From assembly GCF_004521985.1 (NCBI RefSeq), contig NZ_SBHZ01000026.1:1-54002 (forward strand): a stretch of DNA of 54,002 bases, read 5' to 3'. Source of the stretch: Ectopseudomonas khazarica. Lineage in GTDB: Bacteria; Pseudomonadota; Gammaproteobacteria; Pseudomonadales; Pseudomonadaceae. Within the stretch, counting starts at the first letter, position 1. Every line of letters begins with the position of its first letter. The position numbers and the translations under genes were made by a program. The notes under the pieces are model-generated. The model was given only the letters and a program-made list of their open reading frames with translations, searched no databases and was not told where the DNA came from. Positions 9,014 through 17,845 of the stretch are shown one piece after another.

Positions 9014-9237
9014 CGAGGCGCCGGGTTCCAGGCAAGTGAAAAGGAGCGATTGTACTGCAAGGCGGATGCCTGTTTTGAGCCCGAATCGATCAGTTGCAGG
9101 TGACGTTATTCGGCACATTGGGACGGGCTGCGGTTCGCTGGTAGCTGCAAACCCTTGAAATGCCGCAGAAATCGGCACTCTGGCGGATGGCACGCTTTCT
9201 GCCATGTCCCTGAGGAGAACCTGCCAGTGGAGTCACC

Positions 9238-9843
9238 ATGTCCGCCCTTGCCCTAAATGTCGATGCCCGTTGGCACGAGTTGCAGCATCAGCGCGACCTG
9301 GATTGGGACCTTCACGCCATCACCGATCGCGCCCAGGCGATCGCGTTCCTGCGGCGTTTCGAAAACCGCCTGTGCATCTACTCCAGCTACGTCGAGAAGC
9401 TCTACAGCAACTACAGTTTCGTGGTGCCGCAGGACGAGCAGGGCGGCATCACCATCCTGCCCGACGAGATGGCCTGGCACGACATCTTCCATGACATCCC
9501 CGCCGACGCGGTGGAGCCTACCGGCGTGCACGTCCTGCCGGGTGAGGCCATCGGCTGTGACGGGCTGTACATCAAGGTTCCGGGGGAGTCGCGGCTGGTG
9601 GCCTCGCGCGAGCTGCCGTTTCAGGAAGGGTTGCGCCTGCTGATCGAGCGCTACCGCCAGCGCGGCGAGCATTTCCTGCCCGTGCTGGTGAAGGGGGATC
9701 TGCGCGAGTACGAGGCGCGCATGCCGTCGTTACACCTGCACCGCATCAACCCGAGCAAGCTCGGGCACTGCTCCCGGCTGAGCATCGACGCCATTCGCAG
9801 CGCAATCGCCGAGCACCTGCTGAGCCTGTTCCGCCAGCGTTGA
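9238..9843 (+). CDS. Conserved hypothetical protein
   Basis: A 201-residue soluble protein with no signal peptide or membrane segment. I do not recognise the family. GGAG lies just upstream of the ATG at 9238. The sequence mixes Tyr-rich stretches (LCIYSSYVEKLYSNYSF) with a Trp/His/Asp-rich patch (EMAWHDIFHDIP) and two Arg-rich helices near the C-terminus (SLHLHRINPSKLGHCSRLS...). The patch contains several potential metal ligands, but no known binding motif. It stands alone between the divergent mks operon and the exported-protein cluster. A 188-nt gap with no recognisable element follows it. Confidence 0.8.
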   Translation: MSALALNVDARWHELQHQRDLDWDLHAITDRAQAIAFLRRFENRLCIYSSYVEKLYSNYSFVVPQDEQGGITILPDEMAWHDIFHDIPADAVEPTGVHVLPGEAIGCDGLYIKVPGESRLVASRELPFQEGLRLLIERYRQRGEHFLPVLVKGDLREYEARMPSLHLHRINPSKLGHCSRLSIDAIRSAIAEHLLSLFRQR

Positions 9844-10031
9844 CCGGCAGTGGTGTTACGCCGATGTGACAGCTGGTAACACCCGCCTTGCCGTCATTCT
9901 CCCGCTGCAGGCCGTTTGCCAGCCTTTTCTCGACTATGGGTCGGGCCGCTTTTGCCGGTGCCCTTCTATAGTGGCTTCAAGAAATCGAGTCGGAGCGCTC
10001 GATGCCACCATAAGAAAAAGGGGGGGTTGCC

Positions 10032-11060
10032 ATGCGTCGGTCCTTTCGCTTCGCCAGACATGCCCTGGCGCTGGTTTGTGCTGGAGTTCTGAGTGCCCAG
10101 GTCCAGGCCAAGATGGTCGAGCTCGAGGACAGCGAGCTGTCGGACATCACCGGGCAGGCCTTCATCAACCTGACCACCGACAGCAATGCCGGCATCAATT
10201 ACACCCGCGTCAATTTCGGCCTGAACATCGACACCCAGCTGAACGTCAAGAAACTGCAGCTCGGCCAGTACACCCGTCCCGGTGAGGCCGCCGGTTCGTC
10301 CGACATTCTGATCAACAACTTCGCGCTGGGAACGGTGGGGCCGAACGACACGATCAACCCGTTCAAGATCTCCAATCCCTTTCTCGAACTGGCTTACGAA
10401 GGCGATCGCGTCGTCGGGGTGCGCATCGGCTTCGGCGAGGCCAAGGGTACACTGTCCGGGGATATCCGGAGCCTGACGGGCAATATCCCGGTGCATATCA
10501 AGGGTACTGGCGATGCCATCTACGACAAGGCGACCTTCGCCCAGCGCGCAGCGTTGCTGCTCGCCGGGGTGTATCGCAGCAGTACCGTCGAGGCCGACGC
10601 CATGTTGGTCAACTCCGGTGGCAAGGTAGACCCGATCAGGGGCACCATGGCCGGTATCAAGAATGGCGATGGCCTGACCTGCACCTCCGGCTGTGCCGGC
10701 GGCTGGACCGATGCCCTGCTGGGGGTCTTCGCCTCGGGCAATTGCAGTATCCTCGGCATCCAGACCTGCTTCAATCTGTCCCAGTTCCAGTCGCTGCCGG
10801 TGGGTAACACCAGCGACATGAGCAACATGCAGAACGCCGCCAAGGGCTTCTTCATCTCTCTGCAGACCCAGGACGTCGCCTGGCGAGACATGGACAGCAA
10901 TGCTTTCATCACCGCACTGCAGGGCGCGTTCATGAACCTGCCCAAGTACCGTGACGCCAACGGCAACCTTGTGTCGCCGATCAATATCGACTTCGACCAG
11001 GCCTTCAACGGTATTCCCCGGCAGGATACCTGCGTCGGTAGCGCCACTGCGGGGTGCTGA
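10032..11060 (+). CDS. Exported protein with DUF6160-like LSDITGQ motif (cluster gene 1)
   Basis: A 342-residue protein with a clear signal peptide (MRRSFRFARHALALVCAGVL, cleavage after VQA). Directly behind it lies the motif ELEDSELSDITGQ, which recurs in the next three gene products. The mature part is rich in Gly, Asn, Thr and short hydrophobic strands (INYTRVNFGLNIDTQL) and has three Cys pairs or clusters, suggesting a beta-rich secreted or outer-membrane-attached protein with disulphides. It resembles proteins annotated as DUF6160 or FilA-like 'pilus system' proteins; that comparison is from memory. It is first of four genes reading the same way; the next begins only 2 nt after its stop. 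Confidence 0.8.
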   Translation: MRRSFRFARHALALVCAGVLSAQVQAKMVELEDSELSDITGQAFINLTTDSNAGINYTRVNFGLNIDTQLNVKKLQLGQYTRPGEAAGSSDILINNFALGTVGPNDTINPFKISNPFLELAYEGDRVVGVRIGFGEAKGTLSGDIRSLTGNIPVHIKGTGDAIYDKATFAQRAALLLAGVYRSSTVEADAMLVNSGGKVDPIRGTMAGIKNGDGLTCTSGCAGGWTDALLGVFASGNCSILGIQTCFNLSQFQSLPVGNTSDMSNMQNAAKGFFISLQTQDVAWRDMDSNAFITALQGAFMNLPKYRDANGNLVSPINIDFDQAFNGIPRQDTCVGSATAGC

Positions 11061-11062
11061 AC

Positions 11063-12118
11063 ATGCGTAACGGGGTGCTGCTGATGGCGCTGCTCCACGC
11101 CGGAACCACGCTGGCGATGGAGCCGCTGAGTGACGCGGAAATGTCCGACGTGCAGGGCGCCGGCCTGGGCTTCGTGCTGGATCAGGTGCTGCTGGATGGT
11201 TCCGGTGCGCAGATCGTGATCAACGACATCACCGACGGTCAGGGGCGCAACGTGCCCATCTCCCTGAATAACCTCTATCTGGGGGCCGCCGGCAGTGACA
11301 AGGGCAGCAACCTCAATCCGGTGACCATCGGCAGCCTGGACCATCCCTTCGAGCTGGAGCTGGCCAAGGGTGAGGAGCTGCGCAGCCTGCGTGACGACGG
11401 GCAGTGGGTGCAGACCACACCGAACGACATCACCGTGCTGTCACTGAAGTTCCCTGAGCGTCTCGTTTCGGGCGGCAATCCCTGCATCGCCGGCTATGCC
11501 GGTGCCGGCTCCAACTGCTCGACCGGCCCCAGCGGGCGTGCTGACCTAGGCATGCGTTTCGATTTTCAGGTATCGGCCGGGCGTACCGAGATGCTGGCGC
11601 TGGACATCCACCAGTTGGTGATGGACGGCTCCTACCTGCGGCTGTGGGGTGACCCAGGGCAGAATGGCAATGGCGAGCTGGTCGGCGAGGCGCGGATCAA
11701 CATCTTCGCCAAGACCCTGGAGGTGATGTCCTGCGCCCAGGCCAACTGCGATACCGCTGGCGAAACCGCTGCGCAGCGCGGCGCGCGCACCCTCTATATC
11801 ACCAACGGTTACGCCAACATTGCCCTGGGCTACGGCAAGTCGCAGCCGCTGCGGTTGCGGGCGAGCGCTGACGGCCAGTTCGTGCTGGAGTTGCAGAACC
11901 CGACGGCGACCGGCACCACGGCGGCACAGCGGCAGGCCCTGGCCAGCGACTTCTATGCCAATGCGCCGCGGACCAACCTGGTGTTCGAGAACCTCACCAT
12001 GGGCGGCACGCGCAGCAGCCCCACGGCGGTTCCCACCGGCGGCTACAACTTTGGTCGCAACGAGATCTCCGGGTTGAGCTTCAACTACCTGAAGGTGAGC
12101 AGCTATGACCTGCATTAG
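11063..12118 (+). CDS. Exported protein with DUF6160-like motif (cluster gene 2)
   Basis: A 351-residue protein with the start taken at ATG 11063 rather than the in-frame GTG at 11054, because the signal peptide then reads cleanly (MRNGVLLMALLHAGTTLA) and GGGGTG lies 6 nt upstream. The mature protein begins MEPLSDAEMSDVQGAG, a diverged copy of the shared motif (D-x-x-x-S-x-V-x-G). Alternating strands with Gly/Asn turns and four Cys follow. No enzyme motif was found. It overlaps the next gene by 14 nt, so the cluster is an operon. Location is probably periplasmic or cell surface. Confidence 0.8.
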   Translation: MRNGVLLMALLHAGTTLAMEPLSDAEMSDVQGAGLGFVLDQVLLDGSGAQIVINDITDGQGRNVPISLNNLYLGAAGSDKGSNLNPVTIGSLDHPFELELAKGEELRSLRDDGQWVQTTPNDITVLSLKFPERLVSGGNPCIAGYAGAGSNCSTGPSGRADLGMRFDFQVSAGRTEMLALDIHQLVMDGSYLRLWGDPGQNGNGELVGEARINIFAKTLEVMSCAQANCDTAGETAAQRGARTLYITNGYANIALGYGKSQPLRLRASADGQFVLELQNPTATGTTAAQRQALASDFYANAPRTNLVFENLTMGGTRSSPTAVPTGGYNFGRNEISGLSFNYLKVSSYDLH

Positions 12119-12695
12119 TCGAGCGATTGCCGTGCTGGCGCTGCTGCCAGGTCTGGCGCTGGCGGAAATGCAGGCCCTGGATGACGATGCCCTGAGCGAG
12201 CTGAGCGGCCAGGGTGGTGTCTACCTCTCCGGCGAATTCAGCATCAACAAGAACGGTGGCGTGCTCTGGGATACGCCCGCCAGCAACAACCCCGCGCAGT
12301 GGACGGCCAACCAGCGCAGCTGTGCCCTGGTCGGTGCCAGCAGCCCGGAAAGTTGCGGCATGCGGGTGGCAGTGCGCTCCGGTGCCAATGCCGGCTGGTA
12401 TGTGCTGGACAACATCAAGGGCATCTTCAGTTTCGAGGGCCTGACCCTGGATACCCGTACCCTCACCAGTGCTGGCGGTGAACGTGAGGTGCTGGCGTTG
12501 GGGCTGCCCAACGAGATTCGCTTCAAGGACGGCAACTTCGCCTTTGCCGTGGCCAGCCAGGGCGGTTGGAAGAACAAGGCGCTGAGCGCCGCCAATGGCG
12601 GTGACCCGAGCTACCAGCAGACCACGATCTTCTCCGCCAAGATCGATGGCAGCATCCGCATGCAAGGCAGCATGCTGGTGTTCCCGACCAACTGA
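12105..12695 (+). CDS. Exported protein with DUF6160-like motif (cluster gene 3)
   Basis: A 196-residue protein, the smallest of the four. The signal peptide MTCISRAIAVLALLPGLALA is followed by EMQALDDDALSELSGQGG, the clearest copy of the shared motif. The body is beta-rich with two Cys (CALVG, CGMRV). It starts inside the end of gene 2 and ends 10 nt before gene 4. Nothing in the sequence points to catalysis; a structural, adhesive or pilus-associated role would fit but is a guess. Confidence 0.8.
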   Translation: MTCISRAIAVLALLPGLALAEMQALDDDALSELSGQGGVYLSGEFSINKNGGVLWDTPASNNPAQWTANQRSCALVGASSPESCGMRVAVRSGANAGWYVLDNIKGIFSFEGLTLDTRTLTSAGGEREVLALGLPNEIRFKDGNFAFAVASQGGWKNKALSAANGGDPSYQQTTIFSAKIDGSIRMQGSMLVFPTN

Positions 12696-12705
12696 GGAGG
12701 CCGTT

Positions 12706-15033
12706 ATGCAGCGTTACGGATGGCTTTCTGCGCTGTTGCTCGGCAGCACGCCGGTCTGGTCGATGCAGGCGCTGGACGATGCCGGCCTGGCCAGTGTCAG
12801 TGGCCGTGGTGGCATCAGCATCGAAACGAGCGGTGGCGGCTGGTCCGCCGATAGCCTGGAGTACCGCGAGGACGGCCAGAGCCTGCGTGTCGAAGGCATC
12901 TCCAGTCGTGCACAGCAGGCAGGCAGCCGCTCCACGACGCAGATCGACGTGATCGACGACCGCTTGCATGTCGAGCACCAGGGCCGAGCGAACGAACTGG
13001 CGGTGAACGGTATCGGTTTTGCCGGCAGTGACAGGAGCTTTGGCGCCTTCCGGGCCTTCTATACCCTGGGGGCCAGCCTACAGTTGCGCGGTGGCGGCGC
13101 CAGCGGTGTCGCCGGGTTCAGCGTCGATGACAGCCGCCTGAGCCTGGATGCGGTGACCTTCTACTACCGCGACAACGGCTTCGACCTGATCGTGCGCAAC
13201 GCTTCGTTCGATGCCTACCTGAACAACGCCTATCTGGACATCGTCAGCGGCGGCAACGGCTCGGCGGTGCGGCTCGATCTCGGGGACACGCGCTTCGTCG
13301 CGCAGATTGGCGGCATCGGTCTGGATCTCGCCCATGGCGACCCTGATCCGGGTGTCGCGGTGACACCGAGTGCGCCGGATACCCGTCATGTCGACCATGC
13401 GCGCAGCTTCGGTCAGCTGGATATGGATCTGCGCCTGGGCGGCAGTGTCCGCATCGCCGGCGGCGGCGCGAGTGGCCAGGGCGTGCGCCTGATCCCCCAG
13501 ATCACCATCGCCAACAGCCTGTTCCAGTACAAGGATGATGGCGTGCTGCGCGCCGAGAATTTCGCCGGAGTGCTCAGCAGCCAGAATGGCATCACCCTCG
13601 ACCTGGGTGAGGACGGCAGCGGGCGCTATGCCCAGTTGGCGTTCCAGGACCTCAAGCTGAACGCCAGCCTTGGCGGGTTGATCATCGGTAACCCGAGCAA
13701 TCAGAAGATCGGCAGCCTGGCCCTGGACCTCAACTTCCAGGATCAGGGCGCGCGGCAGAACTGGTTCAAGCTGCGCCCCGGCGGTGACCCCAATTCCGGC
13801 TTGCAGGGCATCACCGCCGATGTGTCGTGGAACATGGTCAGCAGCTCGGTCTCGCTCACCGATAACGGTAACAGCATGTGGTTCAGCGGCCTGCGCACCC
13901 ATGGTGTCGGTCAGCTCACGCTCGACCTGACCCGTAGCTGTGCCGGCGGCGTCAGCACCGGCTGCTACGCCGGCAGTGTCGACACGCAACCCGGCAGTGG
14001 CGGCTATGACGGACACTTCGACGGCCTGCGCCTGGGACTGAAGAACGTCAGCGGTGGCTACAGCTTCGATGGCCTGCGGGTCGGCGGGGCCGACGCGCCG
14101 TTGCAGGGTGGCACCGAACTGCTGGTCCTGCTGGAGATCTTCCCGGCCTACGACTTCACCCTCAACGGCCAGCTTACGCTGCGTCCCGGCGGCGCCAGTG
14201 GCGACGGTGTGCGCTACAACGCCGACTTCTTCGTCACCGATGCCAACGCGGCGGTCACCGTCGATGAGACCGGTCGCGGCCTGTGGCTGGCGGGCACGCG
14301 CTACGACATGCACTTTCGCGATGGGGCGCTGGACGTGACCCAGGCCGGTGTGCAATTGAGCAAGGGCACCTACTGGTCGACCCTGGATGTGCACGATGTA
14401 CGCTGGGGCGACCGAGCCGCTGGACAGAGTCTCGGCCGCATCGTGCTGCGCCGCTACGAGCAGGGCTCCACCCTCAGCCTCAGCTCCGGTGGCGCCGGCG
14501 CGCTGTGCGTCGGCGGCAGTGGCAGCAACGCTTCGGCGTGTGCCGCCAGCGGCGGGCGCTGGGAGGATCGCGGCAACGAAGGCCTCACCGCCGGGCTGAA
14601 GAATGTCTTCGTCCGCGATGCTTCGGGCAACCCGGCGGGGAGCGTGTCGAACAGCGAGAAGCGCAACCAGCTGATCATCGAGACGGACCGGGTGAACGGC
14701 GTCGACGGCACCGGCGCGCAACTGGTGGTGGACAACTTCTACACCTCCGATGCCAACCCCGGCGATGCCAATGCCAACAGCTATGGGGTACGGGTCGACC
14801 TCAACCTGGACGTGGCGCCGACCAGCGTCTGCAACAAGAGCACCAGCGGCTGCCCACCGGTGTCGCCGGATCCGTTGGGCTTCGCCGTCAACGGGCGGGT
14901 GCATTTCAAGGAGATCAACATCGACCGTATCCAGAACGTTCACCCGAGCGGCGGGGCGGTCACCTCCATGTACGGCATCAAGCTGCAGAACGCCGATATC
15001 CGCGCCAACCTCACCGCCACCCCCATGAACTGA
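12706..15033 (+). CDS. Large exported repeat protein with DUF6160-like motif (cluster gene 4)
   Basis: A 775-residue protein started at ATG 12706, with a strong GAGGAGG 5 nt upstream. The signal peptide (MQRYGWLSALLLGSTPVWS) is followed by MQALDDAGLASVSGRGG, the shared motif. An internal repeat is visible: GGASG-x-G near residues 129, 252 and 494, each followed 15-25 residues on by a Y/V-x-D-(D/E/N)-G-type turn and a strand. The pattern suggests stacked beta units such as a solenoid or large beta sheet. A Cys-containing Gly/Ser/Ala-rich stretch lies near 600. It is the largest product of the operon and likely surface-exposed. Confidence 0.8.
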   Translation: MQRYGWLSALLLGSTPVWSMQALDDAGLASVSGRGGISIETSGGGWSADSLEYREDGQSLRVEGISSRAQQAGSRSTTQIDVIDDRLHVEHQGRANELAVNGIGFAGSDRSFGAFRAFYTLGASLQLRGGGASGVAGFSVDDSRLSLDAVTFYYRDNGFDLIVRNASFDAYLNNAYLDIVSGGNGSAVRLDLGDTRFVAQIGGIGLDLAHGDPDPGVAVTPSAPDTRHVDHARSFGQLDMDLRLGGSVRIAGGGASGQGVRLIPQITIANSLFQYKDDGVLRAENFAGVLSSQNGITLDLGEDGSGRYAQLAFQDLKLNASLGGLIIGNPSNQKIGSLALDLNFQDQGARQNWFKLRPGGDPNSGLQGITADVSWNMVSSSVSLTDNGNSMWFSGLRTHGVGQLTLDLTRSCAGGVSTGCYAGSVDTQPGSGGYDGHFDGLRLGLKNVSGGYSFDGLRVGGADAPLQGGTELLVLLEIFPAYDFTLNGQLTLRPGGASGDGVRYNADFFVTDANAAVTVDETGRGLWLAGTRYDMHFRDGALDVTQAGVQLSKGTYWSTLDVHDVRWGDRAAGQSLGRIVLRRYEQGSTLSLSSGGAGALCVGGSGSNASACAASGGRWEDRGNEGLTAGLKNVFVRDASGNPAGSVSNSEKRNQLIIETDRVNGVDGTGAQLVVDNFYTSDANPGDANANSYGVRVDLNLDVAPTSVCNKSTSGCPPVSPDPLGFAVNGRVHFKEINIDRIQNVHPSGGAVTSMYGIKLQNADIRANLTATPMN

Positions 15034-15073
15034 AGCGGAGCCTGCAACGCATGGCCCCTGCCGCCATGCGCTC

Positions 15074-15116
15074 GTCGCGGCCGAAGCCACTCGCACGGGG
15101 CAACCGGGCGCCCCGT
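15074..15116. repeat. REP remnant and GC hairpin after the exported-protein cluster
   Basis: TCGCGGCCGAAGCCACTC (about 15076-15093) is a diverged copy of the REP unit seen at 4019. It is followed by a perfect 7-bp stem, ACGGGGC/GCCCCGT (15095-15101 with 15110-15116), without a T tract. The remaining 180 nt to nspC hold an AT-richer stretch (15183-15250), probably that gene's promoter, but no confident -35/-10 pair. Confidence 0.55.
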
Positions 15117-15299
15117 CATACCGCTGTAACCGCGCTGTCCTAGCGTGCTCCTCCAGGCGGGCCAGCTTCCGGTCATCACCGGTTGTACAAAAAATCTCCA
15201 ATGCCCTTTCGATATGCGCCGGTTATCGGCACAATTCGCGTCCACTTTTTTCCGGGGGGCAGAATGTCCCTCACTGGCTGACCTTGCTGGGGCGACGAG

Positions 15300-16397
15300 A
15301 TGATCCAGACGCCGTACTACCTCATCGACAAACAGAAGCTGCTGGTCAACCTGGAGAAGATCGCCTACGTGCGCGAAAACTCCGGTGCCAAGGCGCTGCT
15401 GGCGCTGAAATGCTTCGCCACCTGGTCGGTCTTCGACCTGATGCAGCAGTACATGGACGGCACCACGTCGTCCTCGCTGTACGAGCTGAAACTGGGGCGG
15501 CAGAAGTTCGCGGGCGAGACCCATGCCTACAGCGTCGCCTGGGCCGACGACGAGATCGAAGAGATGGTCGCCAACTGCGACAAGATCATCTTCAACTCCA
15601 TTGGCCAGCTGGAGCGTTTCGCCGAGCGGACCTCGGGCAGCATCCGTGGCCTGCGCGTCAATCCGCAGGTGAGCAGCTCCGACTATCTGCTGGCCGACCC
15701 GGCGCGTCCGTTCAGCCGCCTGGGCGAGTGGGACCCGGCCAAGATCGAGACGGTCATGGGGCAGATTTCCGGTTTCATGTTCCACAACAACTGCGAGAAC
15801 GGCAGTTTCGAGCTGTTCGACAAGATGCTGGGCACCATCGAGGAGCGCTTCGGTCATCTGCTCGCGCAGGTGGAGTGGGTCAGCCTCGGTGGCGGCATCC
15901 ACTTCACCGGCGAGGGCTACCCGATCGATGCCTTCTGTGCGCGACTGAAGGCCTTCTCCGAGAAGTACGGCGTGCAGGTCTACCTGGAGCCGGGCGAAGC
16001 GGCGATCACTCTCAGCGCCTCGCTGGAAGTGACCGTGCTCGACACGCTGTACAACGGCAAGAACCTCGCAGTGGTCGACAGTTCCATCGAGGCGCACATG
16101 CTCGATCTGCTGATCTACCGCCTCAACGCCAAGATGGCGCTCAACGATGGCGAACACACCTACATGGTGTGCGGCAAGTCCTGCCTGGCTGGCGACATCT
16201 TCGGCGAATACCAGTTCGACAAGCCGCTGCAGATCGGTGATCGCCTGTCGTTCATCGACGCCGCCGGTTACACCATGGTCAAGAAGAACTGGTTCAACGG
16301 CCTGAAAATGCCGTCCATCGTGGTGAAACAACTCGACGGTAGCGTCGAGGTGGCTCGCCAGTTCGAGTTCGACGACTACCTGTCCAGCCTGTCGTGA
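15300..16397 (+). CDS. nspC: Carboxynorspermidine/carboxyspermidine decarboxylase
   Basis: This 365-residue protein is a PLP enzyme of the alanine-racemase-fold decarboxylases. It removes the carboxyl group from carboxynorspermidine or carboxyspermidine, the last step of the SAM-independent route to norspermidine or spermidine. ALLALKCFATWSVFD near the N-terminus holds the PLP-binding Lys. The SLGGGIHFTGEGY segment, the YLEPGEA segment (phosphate and active-site loop) and a CGKSCLAGD stretch near residue 291 (catalytic Cys region) are all present, so it looks intact. The partner dehydrogenase follows after 143 nt. The ribosome site is weak (GGGG, 7 nt upstream). Confidence 0.92.
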   Translation: MIQTPYYLIDKQKLLVNLEKIAYVRENSGAKALLALKCFATWSVFDLMQQYMDGTTSSSLYELKLGRQKFAGETHAYSVAWADDEIEEMVANCDKIIFNSIGQLERFAERTSGSIRGLRVNPQVSSSDYLLADPARPFSRLGEWDPAKIETVMGQISGFMFHNNCENGSFELFDKMLGTIEERFGHLLAQVEWVSLGGGIHFTGEGYPIDAFCARLKAFSEKYGVQVYLEPGEAAITLSASLEVTVLDTLYNGKNLAVVDSSIEAHMLDLLIYRLNAKMALNDGEHTYMVCGKSCLAGDIFGEYQFDKPLQIGDRLSFIDAAGYTMVKKNWFNGLKMPSIVVKQLDGSVEVARQFEFDDYLSSLS

Positions 16398-16405
16398 TAT
16401 CCCCT

Positions 16406-16474
16406 GGGGTGGATGAGGCTTTGCTCGTCCACCCCGGTGCGGCGCTGAGGTGGACGCTGAAGCGTCGTCCACCC
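16406..16474. repeat. Two hairpins of the GTGGAC/GTCCAC repeat type
   Basis: GGGGTGGATGAG.../...CTCGTCCACCCC (16406-16435) and GGTGGACGCTGAAGCGTCGTCCACC (from about 16448) form two hairpins in tandem between nspC and its partner gene. They are related to the element at 7692-7763. Confidence 0.7.
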
Positions 16475-16540
16475 AACGGCTCGCACTTCCCTTGCAACGC
16501 AATACCTATCTAGAAACGCAGTACTCAGGAGGTGAAACAA

Positions 16541-17785
16541 TTGAAGAAGAACGTTCTTATCATTGGTGCAGGAGGTGTCGCCAAGGTGGTGGCCCACAAG
16601 TGCGCGCAGCATAACGACGAGCTGGGTCGTATTGCCATCGCGTCACGGAACATCTCCAAATGCCAGGCCATCATCGACAGCGTACAGGCCAAGGGCAGCC
16701 TCAAGCAGCCCGGCGAGATCAAGGCCTATGCACTGAACGCCCTGGACGTGGAAGCGACCAAGGCGCTGATTCGTGAAACCGAATCGCAGATCGTCATCAA
16801 CGTGGGCTCCGCCTTCCTCAACATGTCCGTGCTGCGCGCCTGTATCGATACCGGCGTGGCCTATCTGGACACCGCGATCCACGAAGACCCGAGCAAGATC
16901 TGTGAAACCCCGCCGTGGTATGGCAACTACGAGTGGAAGCACCTGGCCGAATGCCAGGACAAGGGCGTGACCGCCATCCTCGGTGTCGGCTTCGACCCGG
17001 GCGTGGTCAATTCCTATGCCGCACTGGCGCAACAGCAGTACTTCGACAAGATCGAGTCGATCGATATCCTCGACGTCAACGCCGGCTCGCACGGCAAGTA
17101 CTTCGCCACCAATTTCGACCCGGAAATCAATTTCCGCGAATTCACTGGCACGGTCTACAGCTGGCAGAACAGCCAATGGACCAGCAACAGCATGTTCGAA
17201 GTCAAACGCACCGACGATCTGCCGGTGGTTGGCGTGCAGAACCTGTACCTGACCGGCCATGACGAGGTGCACTCGCTGTCCAAGCACCTCGACGTGCCGA
17301 ACGTCCGCTTCTGGATGAGCTTCGGCGACCACTACATCAACGTCTTCACCGTGCTGAAGAACCTCGGCCTGCTCTCCGAGCAACCGGTCAAGACTGCCGA
17401 AGGTCTTGAAGTGGTACCGCTGAAGGTGGTCAAGGCCGTGCTGCCGGATCCGTCTTCGCTGGCGCCGGGCTACAGCGGCAAGACCTGCATCGGCGACCTG
17501 GTCAAAGGCACCAAGGATGGCCAGCCGCGCGAGCTGTTCATCTACAACGTGGCCGACCACAAGGAAGCCTACGTCGAGACCGACAGCCAGGGCATTTCCT
17601 ACACCGCCGGTGTACCGCCGGTTGCCGCCGCCCTGCTGGTGGCGCGTGGCGAGTGGGACGTGTCGCGCATGGTCAACGTCGAAGAGCTGCCGGCCGAGCC
17701 GTTCCTCAAGCTCCTGGATGTGATGGGCCTGCCCACCCGCATCAAGGACGAGCACGGCGATCGTCCGTGGGACCAGGCCATCTGA
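16541..17785 (+). CDS. Carboxynorspermidine/carboxyspermidine dehydrogenase (saccharopine dehydrogenase family)
   Basis: A 414-residue member of the saccharopine dehydrogenase family that makes carboxy(nor)spermidine from aspartate semialdehyde and a diamine using NADPH; NspC then decarboxylates it. The Rossmann motif VLIIGAGGVAKVVAHKC opens the protein, and GVGFDPGVVNSYAALA and YSGKTCIGDLVKG are family-typical. The start is probably TTG at 16541: AGGAGG at 16527-16532 is 8 nt upstream of it, whereas the in-frame GTG at 16532 lies inside that ribosome site. TTG initiation may hold its level down. A strong terminator follows. Confidence 0.92.
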   Translation: MKKNVLIIGAGGVAKVVAHKCAQHNDELGRIAIASRNISKCQAIIDSVQAKGSLKQPGEIKAYALNALDVEATKALIRETESQIVINVGSAFLNMSVLRACIDTGVAYLDTAIHEDPSKICETPPWYGNYEWKHLAECQDKGVTAILGVGFDPGVVNSYAALAQQQYFDKIESIDILDVNAGSHGKYFATNFDPEINFREFTGTVYSWQNSQWTSNSMFEVKRTDDLPVVGVQNLYLTGHDEVHSLSKHLDVPNVRFWMSFGDHYINVFTVLKNLGLLSEQPVKTAEGLEVVPLKVVKAVLPDPSSLAPGYSGKTCIGDLVKGTKDGQPRELFIYNVADHKEAYVETDSQGISYTAGVPPVAAALLVARGEWDVSRMVNVEELPAEPFLKLLDVMGLPTRIKDEHGDRPWDQAI

Positions 17786-17801
17786 GCCCGTCCCCAGCAT
17801 G

Positions 17802-17831
17802 AAAAAAGGATCGCCTCGGCGATCCTTTTTC
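17802..17831. terminator. Bidirectional terminator
   Basis: A perfect 13-bp stem (AAAAAGGATCGCC with GGCGATCCTTTTT, 17803-17815 and 17818-17830) around a 2-nt apex gives a T tract on both strands. It serves the polyamine genes from the left and the transporter gene from the right. Confidence 0.95.
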
Positions 17832-17845
17832 GTTTCAGGTCGGGC

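Noticed and set aside
13078..15201. A 707-codon minus-strand open frame opposite cluster gene 4
   Set aside because: No plausible start region or domain; the plus-strand frame has a ribosome site, a signal peptide and the shared motif.
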